Shown piece after piece: positions 33,980-41,718 of a DNA stretch of 43,416 nucleotides; position 1 is the first letter of the stretch, and each line of letters begins with the position of its first letter. Source of the stretch: Myxococcaceae bacterium (lineage in GTDB: Bacteria; Myxococcota; Myxococcia; Myxococcales; Myxococcaceae); assembly GCA_016926755.1 (NCBI GenBank), contig JAFGNZ010000375.1, positions 1 through 43,416 on the forward strand, read 5' to 3'. A program made the translations under genes and the position numbers. The notes below the pieces were generated by a model. That model saw nothing but the letters and a program-made list of their open reading frames with translations. It was not told the origin of the DNA and ran no database searches.

Positions 33980-34507
33980 CTACTCGCCGCTGTTGGCCTT
34001 CTTCTGCGAGAGGAAGGAGACGTTGTCTTCGATCCGGGCGTAGTCCCGCTCCGCGAAGCTGGGGCCGGCGAACGTCTCCAGCAGCTTGCGGTGGGCCTCC
34101 ACCACCGAGCGCACCTGGGACTCGAACTGGGCGCGCTGGCGCTTGAGCTCGTTGATGTCCTCCACCACCTGCACCAGCTTCTGGTGGGCGCCGTGGACGA
34201 TCTTCTCCGCCTGGTGCTCGGCGTCCGCGATGATGATCTCCGCCTCCTTCTTGGCGGCGGCCTTCAGGTCCTCGCTGATGCGCTGGGCGGTGACCATCGT
34301 CTCCTGGAGGGTGCGCTCGCGCTCCTGGTACTGCTCGATGCGCAGCTGGGCGCGCTTGAACTCCTCCTTGAGGGCGATGTTCTCCTTGACGACTTCCTCG
34401 AACTCCCCGGCCAGCAGCTCCAGGTAGGCCTCCACCTCGCGGCGGGAGAAGCCGCGGAGGGCGGTGTCGAACCGCTTCTGCCGGATGTCGAGCGGGGTGA
34501 TCTTCAT
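33980..34507 (-). CDS. divIVA: DivIVA domain coiled-coil protein
   Basis: A 175-residue protein with the DivIVA N-terminal membrane-sensing segment ITPLDIRQKRFDTALRGFSR (residues ~3-22), then a long coiled coil (about 30-150) with EVVKENIALKEEFKRA and the Ala/Lys-rich KKEAEIIIADAEHQ. DivIVA proteins bind curved membrane and mark poles or division sites. Its place between proC and yggU matches the yggS-proC-yggT-divIVA cluster seen in other phyla. Start ATG 34507. Its specific role in myxobacteria is not known to me. Confidence 0.9.
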   Translation of the reverse strand: MKITPLDIRQKRFDTALRGFSRREVEAYLELLAGEFEEVVKENIALKEEFKRAQLRIEQYQERERTLQETMVTAQRISEDLKAAAKKEAEIIIADAEHQAEKIVHGAHQKLVQVVEDINELKRQRAQFESQVRSVVEAHRKLLETFAGPSFAERDYARIEDNVSFLSQKKANSGE

Positions 34508-34522
34508 GGGCCGGAGTATAAG

Positions 34523-35356
34523 TTAACGCTCGGACTTCTCCAGGAACTGCTCACCCAACTCGCGGGCGCGGCGGGTGGCGGCCTCCACCGCGTTGATCAG
34601 GGTGGTGCGCAGCCCGCCCGCCTCCAGGGTATGCAGGCCGGCGATCGCGGTGCCGCCGGGGCTCGTCACCTGATCCTTGAGCTGGCCGGGGTGGCCGTTC
34701 GTCTCGATCAGCAGCTGGGCGCTGCCGAGCACCGTCTGGGCGGCGAGCTTGAGCGCGGTGTAGCGCGGCAGTCCCACCTTCACCCCTGCGTCCGAGAGCG
34801 CCTCGATCACCAGGAAGACATAGGCGGGGCCGCTGCCGGACAGGCCGGTGACGGCGTCCAGCAGGTTCTCCTCCACCACGGTGGTGGTGCCCACGGCCTG
34901 GAAGATGCGGCTGGCGACGGCGAGATCCTCGTCGCTGGCGTGCTCGCCGCGGGCCAGCGCGCAGGCCCCCGCGCCCACCAGGGAGGGGGTGTTGGGCATG
35001 GTGCGGATGATGCGGGCCCCGGCGCCCAGCCTGCGCTCCAGCGCGGCGATGGGCACGCCGGCGGCCACGGAGATGACGAGCTTGCGGTGATCCAGCGCGG
35101 GGGCCACCTGGACGACCAGCTTGTCCATGGCCTGCGGCTTGACGGCGAGCACGATGATGTCCGCGTCCCGCGCGGCGGCCAGGTTGTCCTGGGTGGTGCG
35201 CACGCCGTAGGTGCGCTGCAGCTCCTCCAGGCGCTCGGCGCGGCGGCCGGTGGCGATGATGCCCTCGGGGCGCGCGGCGCCGGAGCGCAGCAGGCCCTTG
35301 ATGAGGGCCTCGGCCATGTTGCCGGCGCCGAGGAAGGCGATGGTGCGATCGAGCAT
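34523..35356 (-). CDS. proC: Pyrroline-5-carboxylate reductase
   Basis: A 277-residue enzyme that reduces 1-pyrroline-5-carboxylate to proline with NAD(P)H, the last step of proline synthesis. The N-terminal Rossmann motif is FLGAGNMAEALIKGLL. Also seen are TMPNTPSLVGAGA and the family signature in the C-terminal half, GLSGSGPAYVFLVIEAL ... VTSPGGTAIAGL. ATG 35356 puts the Rossmann fold at the N-terminus; upstream starts give unrelated Arg/Pro-rich sequence. It precedes divIVA by 15 bases and is likely cotranscribed with it. Confidence 0.96.
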   Translation of the reverse strand: MLDRTIAFLGAGNMAEALIKGLLRSGAARPEGIIATGRRAERLEELQRTYGVRTTQDNLAAARDADIIVLAVKPQAMDKLVVQVAPALDHRKLVISVAAGVPIAALERRLGAGARIIRTMPNTPSLVGAGACALARGEHASDEDLAVASRIFQAVGTTTVVEENLLDAVTGLSGSGPAYVFLVIEALSDAGVKVGLPRYTALKLAAQTVLGSAQLLIETNGHPGQLKDQVTSPGGTAIAGLHTLEAGGLRTTLINAVEAATRRARELGEQFLEKSER

Positions 35357-35373
35357 GGTGGGGGCTCCGGGGC

Positions 35374-35871
35374 TCACGGCCTGGCTCCGCCCCAGCGCGC
35401 CGCCACGTTGAGCGCGGCGGACTGCAGGGCCAGCGGGAGACGGGGATCCTTGGACGCGGCCTCCACGGTGGCGCGGGCGGAGGGGGTGCGCTGGTAGAGC
35501 AGCCCGTCCAGGGCCTGGATCTTCAGGGCGTCCGGCAGGCGCGGGTTGCGCACCACGCCGCTGAGGATCTCCTCGGCGCGCGGGTGCTGGAAGAGAGAGA
35601 TGGCGCGCACGGCGGCCGACTGGACGCGCGGGCTGGGATTCCACAGGAACGTGGACAGCGGCCCCAGGGCGCGCGGATCTCCCAGCAGGGCGAGATCCTC
35701 GAGGGCGATGGCACGGATCTCCTCGGGGGCGGGCTCGGCGGCCCACAGCAGGGCGCGCAGCAGCGCCTGGTCCGGGCCCACGGGGGGGGACTCGGCCGGG
35801 GGGGCGGCGGCGCCCTGGGCGAGCGCGGTGGGGGCGGCGAGCAGGAAGCCGGCGAGCAGCAGGTGACGCAT
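35374..35871 (-). CDS. Exported HEAT-repeat protein
   Basis: A 165-residue secreted protein: signal peptide (HLLLAGFLLAAPTALAQG), then a Pro-rich stretch and about four HEAT-type helical pairs (for example IRAIALEDLALLGDPRALGP, then VRAISLFQHPRAEEILSGVV). HEAT repeats form protein-binding surfaces; no catalytic site is seen. It ends 17 bases before the proC start on the same strand, so it may head that operon. Start ATG 35871. Partner unknown. Confidence 0.78.
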   Translation of the reverse strand: MRHLLLAGFLLAAPTALAQGAAAPPAESPPVGPDQALLRALLWAAEPAPEEIRAIALEDLALLGDPRALGPLSTFLWNPSPRVQSAAVRAISLFQHPRAEEILSGVVRNPRLPDALKIQALDGLLYQRTPSARATVEAASKDPRLPLALQSAALNVAARWGGARP

Positions 35872-36030
35872 GGCGTGCCTCGGGGCAGGGGGAGGTGGGT
35901 TCTACCGGAAAAACGCCGGGTTGGGACGGCCGGCGAAAACCGGGAAGCCGATTTCTTGACGGGATCCCGGATCGTGGGAGGGTGTCGGTGCTACAGGCAT
36001 GTGACGCCTACAGGAGATCGGGAAGCAGCC

Positions 36031-36549
36031 ATGAGTCCGGTGGCAGTGAGCTGGCAGACCCTGGAGAACGTCGAGGTGGAGTGCACCCACTGCGGCGTGC
36101 GGATGACGCTGCACGAGGGGAGCGGGCGGCGGGTGAAGTACTTCCGCTGTGGCTCCTGTCACCGCTGGGTGTCCAGCACCTACACGGAGATCTTCCGCAC
36201 GGACGCCAAGCTGCGCACGCACCCGGTGAAGGACACGAGCGCCGAGGACGCGAACTTCCTGCAGGTGAAGGATCGGCTGGATCGCTGGCTGGCGGCGCTG
36301 GAGGAGCAGGATCCGTACCGGATGCTGGGGGTGTCGCCGCTGGACTCGCCGGAGGTGGTGCGGGCGCGCTACCGCGAGCTGGCGCTGGAGCGCCACCCGG
36401 ACCGGGGCGGCTCGGCGGACAAGATGCGCGAGCTGAATGACGCCTACGAGCGGATCCTCAAGCACCGGCAGCGCAAGCGCGAGGAGGCCGTGGCTCAGCG
36501 CAAGCGGGTGGAGGACGCCGCGGTGTCCCTGCCGGCCCGGAGCAGGTAG
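36031..36549 (+). CDS. Zinc ribbon plus J-domain protein
   Basis: A 172-residue cytoplasmic protein. Residues 18-43 form a four-Cys zinc ribbon (CTHC at 18-21 and CGSC at 40-43). The C-terminal part (about 95-165) is a J domain: DPYRMLGVSPLDSPEVVRAR, HPD at 122-124, and the end helix MRELNDAYERIL. It would stimulate DnaK ATPase with the zinc ribbon choosing the client, unlike true DnaJ, in which the J domain is N-terminal. Start ATG 36031 with CAGGAG upstream. Its 3' end overlaps the convergent SpoIIM-like gene by 55 bases. Confidence 0.85.
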   Translation: MSPVAVSWQTLENVEVECTHCGVRMTLHEGSGRRVKYFRCGSCHRWVSSTYTEIFRTDAKLRTHPVKDTSAEDANFLQVKDRLDRWLAALEEQDPYRMLGVSPLDSPEVVRARYRELALERHPDRGGSADKMRELNDAYERILKHRQRKREEAVAQRKRVEDAAVSLPARSR

Positions 36550-37475
36550 GCCCAGAAGAGCGCCCCCAGGGTGAGCCCCAGCAAGGCCTTGAGCCAGGTG
36601 GGGAAGAGGCTGCCCGGGGAGATGAAGCCCTCCACCACGGCGATGGCGGCCAGGAAGGGCGCGCAGCCGAGCACGAGCTTCACCGCGGCCTTTGCGCGCA
36701 GGGCCAGCGCCTGCGCGCGCGGCAGCTCCCCCGGATCGATCAAGGCCTGGCCGAGGATCAGCCCCGCGCCGCCGGCGATCGTGATGATGGACAGCTCCAC
36801 CGGGCCGTGGGCGGAGATGAAGTCCAGCAGCTTCAGCCCCATGCCCTCGCGCGCGCACAGGGCGGTGATGGCGCCGATCTGCACCCCGTTGTTGACCAGG
36901 GTGAAGACCGTGCCCAGGCCGAGGAGGATGCCCGAGGCGAAGGTGAAGATGATGACGGTGAGGTTGTTGGTGGCGATGCCGGAGGAGACCGCGTTGGGCG
37001 GGGCCACGGAGAGGATGTCGTCGGTCCACATCCGCCCCTGGGCCACGTAGTCTCGCACCCCTTGGGGCACCAGCAGCTCCGCGCCGCGCGGCTCCAGCAG
37101 CACCACCAGCGCGCCCAGCAGCAGCCCCAGGAGGAAGAAGGCGGCGCTCACGGCGACGAAGCGGCCCTCGGCGCGCAGGGTGGCGGGGAACTCGCGGCGG
37201 AAGAAGTCGCGCACGGCGCTCCAGCGCTCGCGCGGGGGCTGGTAGATGGCGGCGTAGGCCTGGGCGCAGAGCTGGTTGAGGAAGCGGTGGACATCCGTGC
37301 CCGGGTAGAACGTCTGCGCGTGCGCCAGATCCGCGGCGGCGCGGCGGTAGAGGGTGTCCAGCCTGCGCAGCTCCGCCAGGCCCATGCCGCCTTCGCGCTG
37401 GCGGGCCAGCAGCCCCTGGAGGGACTCCCAGTCCGGGCGCCGCCGGCCGACGAAGGTGGGGAGGGGCGCGGCCAC
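36495..37475 (-). CDS. SpoIIM-family membrane protein (DUF95)
   Basis: A 326-residue protein with about five transmembrane helices and an N-terminal helical cytoplasmic domain (about 1-100). The conserved core NNLTVIIFTFASGILLGLG ... FISAHGPVELSIITIAGG matches stage II sporulation protein M, which in Bacillus helps remodel peptidoglycan during engulfment. In Gram-negatives it usually sits next to RDD and MoxR/vWA-type genes, as here with RDD. The GTG start at 37475 is one base after the RDD stop. Its 3' end overlaps the J-domain gene. Its role in myxobacterial envelope or spore formation is a guess. Confidence 0.85.
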   Translation of the reverse strand: MAAPLPTFVGRRRPDWESLQGLLARQREGGMGLAELRRLDTLYRRAAADLAHAQTFYPGTDVHRFLNQLCAQAYAAIYQPPRERWSAVRDFFRREFPATLRAEGRFVAVSAAFFLLGLLLGALVVLLEPRGAELLVPQGVRDYVAQGRMWTDDILSVAPPNAVSSGIATNNLTVIIFTFASGILLGLGTVFTLVNNGVQIGAITALCAREGMGLKLLDFISAHGPVELSIITIAGGAGLILGQALIDPGELPRAQALALRAKAAVKLVLGCAPFLAAIAVVEGFISPGSLFPTWLKALLGLTLGALFWAYLLRAGRDTAASSTRLR

Positions 37476-37476
37476 C

Positions 37477-38244
37477 TCAGCGCACCTGGGCCAGGGCCCG
37501 GAGGAAGCCCTCGGTGGAGGGGGCGGAGGCGAGGACGGCGGTGCGCTCCTCCTCCGTCAGGCCGCCGAAGCGCTCCACCATGCGGGCCCCCAGCCGCCGC
37601 CGCGCCTCGGGCTCCAGCCAGGGGGCGCGCTCGAGGAAGGCGAGGATGAGCTCCACGTCCCGGGCGCCCAGGCTCACGGAGGCAGTCGCCACCCTGGAGC
37701 CGGGCACCAGCGAGGCCTGCGCGGCGGGGGCGGTGTACTTGTCCAGATCGAAGCGCTCCTCGCGCACCAGGAGCGTGCCGGCCACCAGATCTCCGAGCCG
37801 GCGGTGCTGCTCCGTGAAGAGCATGCTGAGGCAGCCGGTGGTGTAGAGCATGGGCAGGAAGTCCACCGCGCGCAGCAGGTTGCGCACGGCGCTCTCGTAC
37901 AGGCCCACCGGCGAGCCATCCACGCGCACCACGCGGATGCCCACCAGGCGCTTGCCGGGCGACTGCCCGTTGAAGAACACCTCGACCAGGGTCGAGTACA
38001 TCCACTGGGTGGCGAAGGCGCCCAGGACCAGCAGCGTCTGGGCCAGCCCGGACAGCCCCTGGAAGAGGCCGAGCACGTCCGAGACGAGCAGCGAGAAGAC
38101 GAAGTACGCGGTGACCCAGAAGAAGAAGAGGATCAGCGCGTCGATGAGCCAGGCCATGCACCGGAAGCCGATTCCGGCGACGGGCAGGGTGAGCGCGACG
38201 CGCTCGGGGGTGGCGACTTCCAGGCTGGGGGATGAGGCGGACAT
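37477..38244 (-). CDS. RDD family membrane protein
   Basis: A 255-residue membrane protein with the RDD domain (GFRCMAWLIDALILFFFWV, then NGQSPGKRLVGIRVVRVDG and HRRLGDLVAGTLLV), three to four helices, and a cytoplasmic C-terminal helical region (VELILAFLERAPWLEPEARR). Start ATG 38244 is preceded by GGAAG; ATG 38259 is an alternative. It forms an operon with the SpoIIM-family gene. RDD proteins are of poorly known function, some transporting ions. The fruA gene is divergent, with 256 bases between them. Confidence 0.85.
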   Translation of the reverse strand: MSASSPSLEVATPERVALTLPVAGIGFRCMAWLIDALILFFFWVTAYFVFSLLVSDVLGLFQGLSGLAQTLLVLGAFATQWMYSTLVEVFFNGQSPGKRLVGIRVVRVDGSPVGLYESAVRNLLRAVDFLPMLYTTGCLSMLFTEQHRRLGDLVAGTLLVREERFDLDKYTAPAAQASLVPGSRVATASVSLGARDVELILAFLERAPWLEPEARRRLGARMVERFGGLTEEERTAVLASAPSTEGFLRALAQVR

Positions 38245-38500
38245 TTCACTTCCAAGCATATGCCGGCCCTGGCCAGTGTCCGGGAGGGAGAATGGTGCGT
38301 TGCCTGGCTGACAACGCCCATGCCTTGACGTCTGAACCCCCTGGACTCCGGGGCGAGTCGTGCCCACTTGACACTCCGCCTCGGACCGGTCGTGCGGAGT
38401 GCCCGTTTGGTGGTAATTCTCTGCCCAAGCTGGTGGACCGAGGCCAGTGAAATGGACGCACCCGAACTCAAACTAGCGCCATGACAGCTGGGGGGCTCAC
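38245..38500. promoter_or_regulatory. fruA upstream region
   Basis: These 256 bases lie between the divergent RDD gene and fruA. A perfect TTGACA occurs at 38368-38373, but no good -10 follows at 16-18 bases. TAATTC (38413-38418) is the only other -10-like word. GTCGT-N8-GACAC (38357-38374) keeps one exact half of the palindrome I recall for MrpC (GTGTC-N8-GACAC), the CRP-family protein that binds upstream of fruA in M. xanthus; the other half is poor. Binding is unproven. Confidence 0.4.
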
Positions 38501-39190
38501 ATGGCAACGAATCAGGTCGCTGTACGTGTTTCCGTGCTCGAAGGACCGTGGGCTGCCTACAAAGGGCTGGCCGAGGGCCTTCGGGGAGAGGGACTCCAAG
38601 TCATGTCCGTGACGCGCGATGTCCGCGCGCTGCTGGACAGCCTGGGGACCGATCCGCCGCAGGTCGCCATCCTGGACGTTGAGCCAGATGGCGAGACGGC
38701 GGAGGGGTGCTCGGTGACGGAGGGGCTCAGCCTGCTGCGTGAGGCCCGCAAGCGTCGCCTGGAGGTCCGCATGCTGATGCTGTCGGCGGTGAACGCGCCG
38801 GACGTCATCTCCCAGTGCTTCGAGGAGGGGGCCTCTGGCTACCTCTTCCGCGTCGGGCTGGGAGTGGGCTCGGTGGTCACCGCGATCCAGGGGCTGGTGA
38901 AAGGAGAGCGCCTGTTCCCCGTGCAGTTGCTGCGCAACGACTTCGAGCAAGCACCCGTGGTGAGCCAGCCGGCCAGCGTGCTGCACTCGCTCACGCAGCG
39001 TGAGCGCGAGGTGCTGGCCTACGTGGCGGGAGGCGCGGACAACCTGAAGATCTCCGCGCACCTGCAGATCGCCGAGCGGACGGTGAAGTCTCACGTGACG
39101 CAGCTCTACCGGAAGCTGGGGGCGGAGAACCGGACCCAGCTCGCGCTGCGCGCCTGTCACCTGGGCGTGCGGCCGCCGCCGGATCTCTGA
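38501..39190 (+). CDS. fruA: Developmental regulator FruA
   Basis: A 229-residue response-regulator-like protein: N-terminal pseudo-receiver (about 1-130) and C-terminal LuxR-type helix-turn-helix (LTQREREVLAYVAGG, then AERTVKSHVTQLYRKLG, about 164-215). Established knowledge: M. xanthus FruA is 229 residues, controls aggregation and sporulation genes downstream of MrpC and C-signal, and its putative phosphorylation site is Asp59. Here Asp59 is in VAILDVEP, and the usual acidic pair near the N-terminus is absent (SVLEGPW), the reported reason that FruA may not be phosphorylated. Start ATG 38501. Length and D59 match exactly, so the name is quite safe. Confidence 0.9.
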   Translation: MATNQVAVRVSVLEGPWAAYKGLAEGLRGEGLQVMSVTRDVRALLDSLGTDPPQVAILDVEPDGETAEGCSVTEGLSLLREARKRRLEVRMLMLSAVNAPDVISQCFEEGASGYLFRVGLGVGSVVTAIQGLVKGERLFPVQLLRNDFEQAPVVSQPASVLHSLTQREREVLAYVAGGADNLKISAHLQIAERTVKSHVTQLYRKLGAENRTQLALRACHLGVRPPPDL

Positions 39191-39198
39191 CCGGCCAG

Positions 39199-39225
39199 CC
39201 CTCTCCCCCGGATCTTGGGAGAGGG
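39199..39225 (+). terminator. Hairpin after fruA
   Basis: A perfect 9-bp stem, CCCTCTCCC with GGGAGAGGG, closes a nine-base loop eight bases past the fruA stop. There is no T-tract, so it would be a weak intrinsic terminator or an mRNA-stabilising hairpin. Confidence 0.5.
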
Positions 39226-39267
39226 AGCTCCAAGCGGTCGCGTGGGACGGGAGGAGGCCGGGCACAT

Positions 39268-40419
39268 ATGCTCGGCGCTCTCTCCAGTGAAAGGCGTCTC
39301 GTGCTCCGCTCCCTCCTTGTCGTCGGCTGCCTCCTGGGCCTGGGCTGCGCCTCGGCTCCAAAGCCTGCTCCCGCGTCCGTCGCCGAGCCGGCCGCCGCGG
39401 CCGAGCGCCCTGCCTCCTTCCGGCGTCCGGACTACCTCTCCCCTTCGGAAGTGGTGAAGCGGCTGGAGGCGTCGAAGGTCTCGTATCGCCTCGATCCGAA
39501 GGACTCACCGCCTGGAGGCTGGGCGGAGCAGCTCTGGCCCATGAAGGTCGACCCGATCCCCTTGCCTCGGGTGGTGGTCGAGGACGGCAGCCGGGTCCTC
39601 CGGGAGTGGCCGACGAACCCAGCGGCGGAGGCGTTCCTCCTCCAGGCCGAGGAGCACTTCAAGGAGCGGCGCTACCCGGAGGCCGCGAAGCTCTACGAGC
39701 AGGCGCTCGCGGTGTGCCCGGACTGCTACCTGGCGCGGGCGTACCTGGGGGATGCGCTGCTCTTCAGCGGGGATGCGGCCGGCGCGCTGGTTCACTACCA
39801 GAAGGCCACGGAGCTGAACCCGGATGACTACCGGCTCCACTACTTCCAGGGCAGCGCGCTGGCGCGGCTGGGGCGGCTGAAGGAGGCCTACGAGGCCTTT
39901 GCCTGGTCGCTGGTGCTCAACCCCCGCAACCCCTCCTTGCGCCACTTCTTCCGGCAGAACCGGGGGCTGGGGATGGTGCTGCGGGACGATGTGCTCGTGC
40001 CGCGAGGCTCCGCGCGTCAGGAGGGGGAGGAGGTGCTCATCGAGTTCGATCCCGACTACGGGGCGGCGTGGCTGGCCTTCGCCAACTGCAAGGCGCTCTG
40101 GCTGGGCGAGGCCTCGCACCGCGAGGAGATGACCGGCACCGCGGAGCACCAGTTCACGTCCGTGGAGGAGACGGAGTGCCTGATCTCGGCGGCCATGGTC
40201 CACGCGGCGCAGAAGGAGCAGGGACAGGACGAGCGCGCGGATCCCTCACTGGAGCGGCTGGTGGCCGTGATCGAGGACGGCATGGTGACCGAGCTGATCC
40301 TCTTCGAGATGGCGGCGCGCGTGCACCCGCAGTACACGCTGACGCTCGATGACGAGCAGCGGCAGCGGCTGAAGGCCTACGTGCTCAAGTACGTGCTGCT
40401 GCCGGTGATCGAGCTGTGA
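39268..40419 (+). CDS. TPR lipoprotein downstream of fruA
   Basis: A 383-residue outer-membrane or periplasmic lipoprotein with lipobox LGLGC. After a Pro/Ala-rich stretch there are two to three TPR units in the middle (AAKLYEQALAVCPDCYLARA, then AGALVHYQKATELNPDDYRL). The C-terminal ~150 residues are a different domain (EVLIEFDPDYGAAWLAFANC onward) that I do not recognise. Start: ATG 39268 has GGAGG upstream, but GTG 39301 gives a tighter lipoprotein signal and is a real alternative. It lies downstream of fruA behind a hairpin, so partial co-transcription is possible. Probably a scaffold protein. Confidence 0.78.
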   Translation: MLGALSSERRLVLRSLLVVGCLLGLGCASAPKPAPASVAEPAAAAERPASFRRPDYLSPSEVVKRLEASKVSYRLDPKDSPPGGWAEQLWPMKVDPIPLPRVVVEDGSRVLREWPTNPAAEAFLLQAEEHFKERRYPEAAKLYEQALAVCPDCYLARAYLGDALLFSGDAAGALVHYQKATELNPDDYRLHYFQGSALARLGRLKEAYEAFAWSLVLNPRNPSLRHFFRQNRGLGMVLRDDVLVPRGSARQEGEEVLIEFDPDYGAAWLAFANCKALWLGEASHREEMTGTAEHQFTSVEETECLISAAMVHAAQKEQGQDERADPSLERLVAVIEDGMVTELILFEMAARVHPQYTLTLDDEQRQRLKAYVLKYVLLPVIEL

Positions 40420-40457
40420 GCTCGATTCGCCACCATGCTGGAGAGAGGGATATTCGC

Positions 40458-41102
40458 ATGAGACTCAAGACGACTTTAGAAAGCACCATGGCTGTACTCC
40501 TCAGTGCGATGCTCGTTTCCTGCAATGCCACACGCACCACCGCTCCAAGCCGCGATGACGAGTTCTCTCGCTTTGTGCTCGTCATCAGAGAGTTGCCTGA
40601 TGGTGAGGCTTCCTACGCATGGCAACAAGCCTCGGAATTCGAGCTTTCGCGATACAGGTATCAGTCAAGCGCCGGTGCCGCGGGTCGACACATTGTGCTG
40701 GTTGGCAACCGGCAGCGCGACTGTGATGCGGAGCTTCTCGAGTGTATGCGTGAGTGTATGAGTCGCCCGCTTCCGCGAGGGTTCGGGCATATCACCTCTG
40801 GCGGGCGCGGGCTGGGGGGCAAGGAAGAATATTGTCGTGGTCGGTGCAATCAGCCGTACCTCGACTGTAAAAAGCTTCAAGAGTTGGAGCCCCAAGAGTT
40901 CACGGCACTCGATGGGGCGCTGGATTGGTTGAAACACCACCGTGAGTCCATTCTGGTGGGGAGCGTGGTTGTGATCGCGGGGGTGGTCTTCATTGTCGTC
41001 TCCGCCGGAGCGGGAGTCTTGGTCCTCGCGCCGGCAGTGCTCTTGACGGCATCTGGGCTTGACTCGGGAGCAAGCAGTGTGGCGGTGTCGCATGAAGGCT
41101 GA
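40458..41102 (+). CDS. Lipoprotein with twin CX3C helical-hairpin motif
   Basis: A 214-residue lipoprotein, ATG 40458, GAGAGAGGG upstream, lipobox LVSC (Cys22). It has a mirrored Cys pattern: C89-x6-C96-x3-C100 then C126-x3-C130-x6-C137, which predicts two helices joined by disulfides (like twin-CX3C proteins). Residues ~166-196 form a hydrophobic segment, followed by a short Ser/Gly-rich tail. It is encoded in DNA less GC-rich than its neighbours, suggesting acquisition. The next gene overlaps it by 11 bases. Its Cys layout and lipobox recall the carrier part of myxobacterial polymorphic (SitA-type) lipoprotein toxins, but no toxin domain is seen. Confidence 0.75.
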   Translation: MRLKTTLESTMAVLLSAMLVSCNATRTTAPSRDDEFSRFVLVIRELPDGEASYAWQQASEFELSRYRYQSSAGAAGRHIVLVGNRQRDCDAELLECMRECMSRPLPRGFGHITSGGRGLGGKEEYCRGRCNQPYLDCKKLQELEPQEFTALDGALDWLKHHRESILVGSVVVIAGVVFIVVSAGAGVLVLAPAVLLTASGLDSGASSVAVSHEG

Positions 41103-41679
41103 AGATATCTCCCTTGAGACACGAGAGCTTCTCGGTCGGCTTTACGAGGAGACTCCATCTCCAGAAGAGAAAGCACGGCTTCAGGTGGCGATGGACGCGC
41201 TCGGGTTCATCTCAGCCACCGGCCAATCCCACGATTTCGCAGACTATCGCAAGAGCCTTGATGACAAGGCTCCTCCACTGGTGGTCGCCGCATTCAAAAC
41301 GCGTGCGGAGGCAGACCACTGGTTGATGACTCATCCCAACCCGCCACATCACGCCAATGTCTTGATTGGGGGCGTGTATCACCACGTCATCTATTCCCGG
41401 ACGGACAATCGGCGTTATCTACCGCCCACGCCCATCATTGAGTTCTACCTTGAAGAGATGATCAGTGGGGGGCTCCCTGAGCCTGTGGCGTCCTTCGGTA
41501 CGCGCAAGGAGGCAGACGCATGGCTCGACAGTCAACCCGAGCCACCGCGCCAGAACTTCATAACGATTGCAGGCGAGTACTATCTCGCGGTGTATCATTA
41601 CAAGGTCAACATCCGTGCCTTGTACCCCATCTCAATGGCCGCGAAGTCGGAGCAGAGACGCGAGCAAGGAGAGGAATGA
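41092..41679 (+). CDS. Cytoplasmic protein with two ~50-residue repeats
   Basis: A 195-residue protein starting at ATG 41092, overlapping the lipoprotein by 11 bases. It has no signal peptide. An N-terminal helical part (~1-55, SLETRELLGRLYEETPSPEE) precedes two related repeats at about 62-112 and 130-181: each has VA-x-F-x-TR-x-EAD-x-WL, PP, then an IGG/IAG-x-YY/YH strand and an R-x-LYP-type end. The duplication resembles a tandem alpha/beta domain. As the small partner of a lipoprotein it could be an immunity or regulatory protein; this is inferred from gene order only. Composition is less GC-rich than the genome. Confidence 0.75.
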   Translation: MKAEDISLETRELLGRLYEETPSPEEKARLQVAMDALGFISATGQSHDFADYRKSLDDKAPPLVVAAFKTRAEADHWLMTHPNPPHHANVLIGGVYHHVIYSRTDNRRYLPPTPIIEFYLEEMISGGLPEPVASFGTRKEADAWLDSQPEPPRQNFITIAGEYYLAVYHYKVNIRALYPISMAAKSEQRREQGEE

Positions 41680-41718
41680 TGTGTGGCTCGTGCCCGGACT
41701 GACGCTCTCCTCAGCGCG

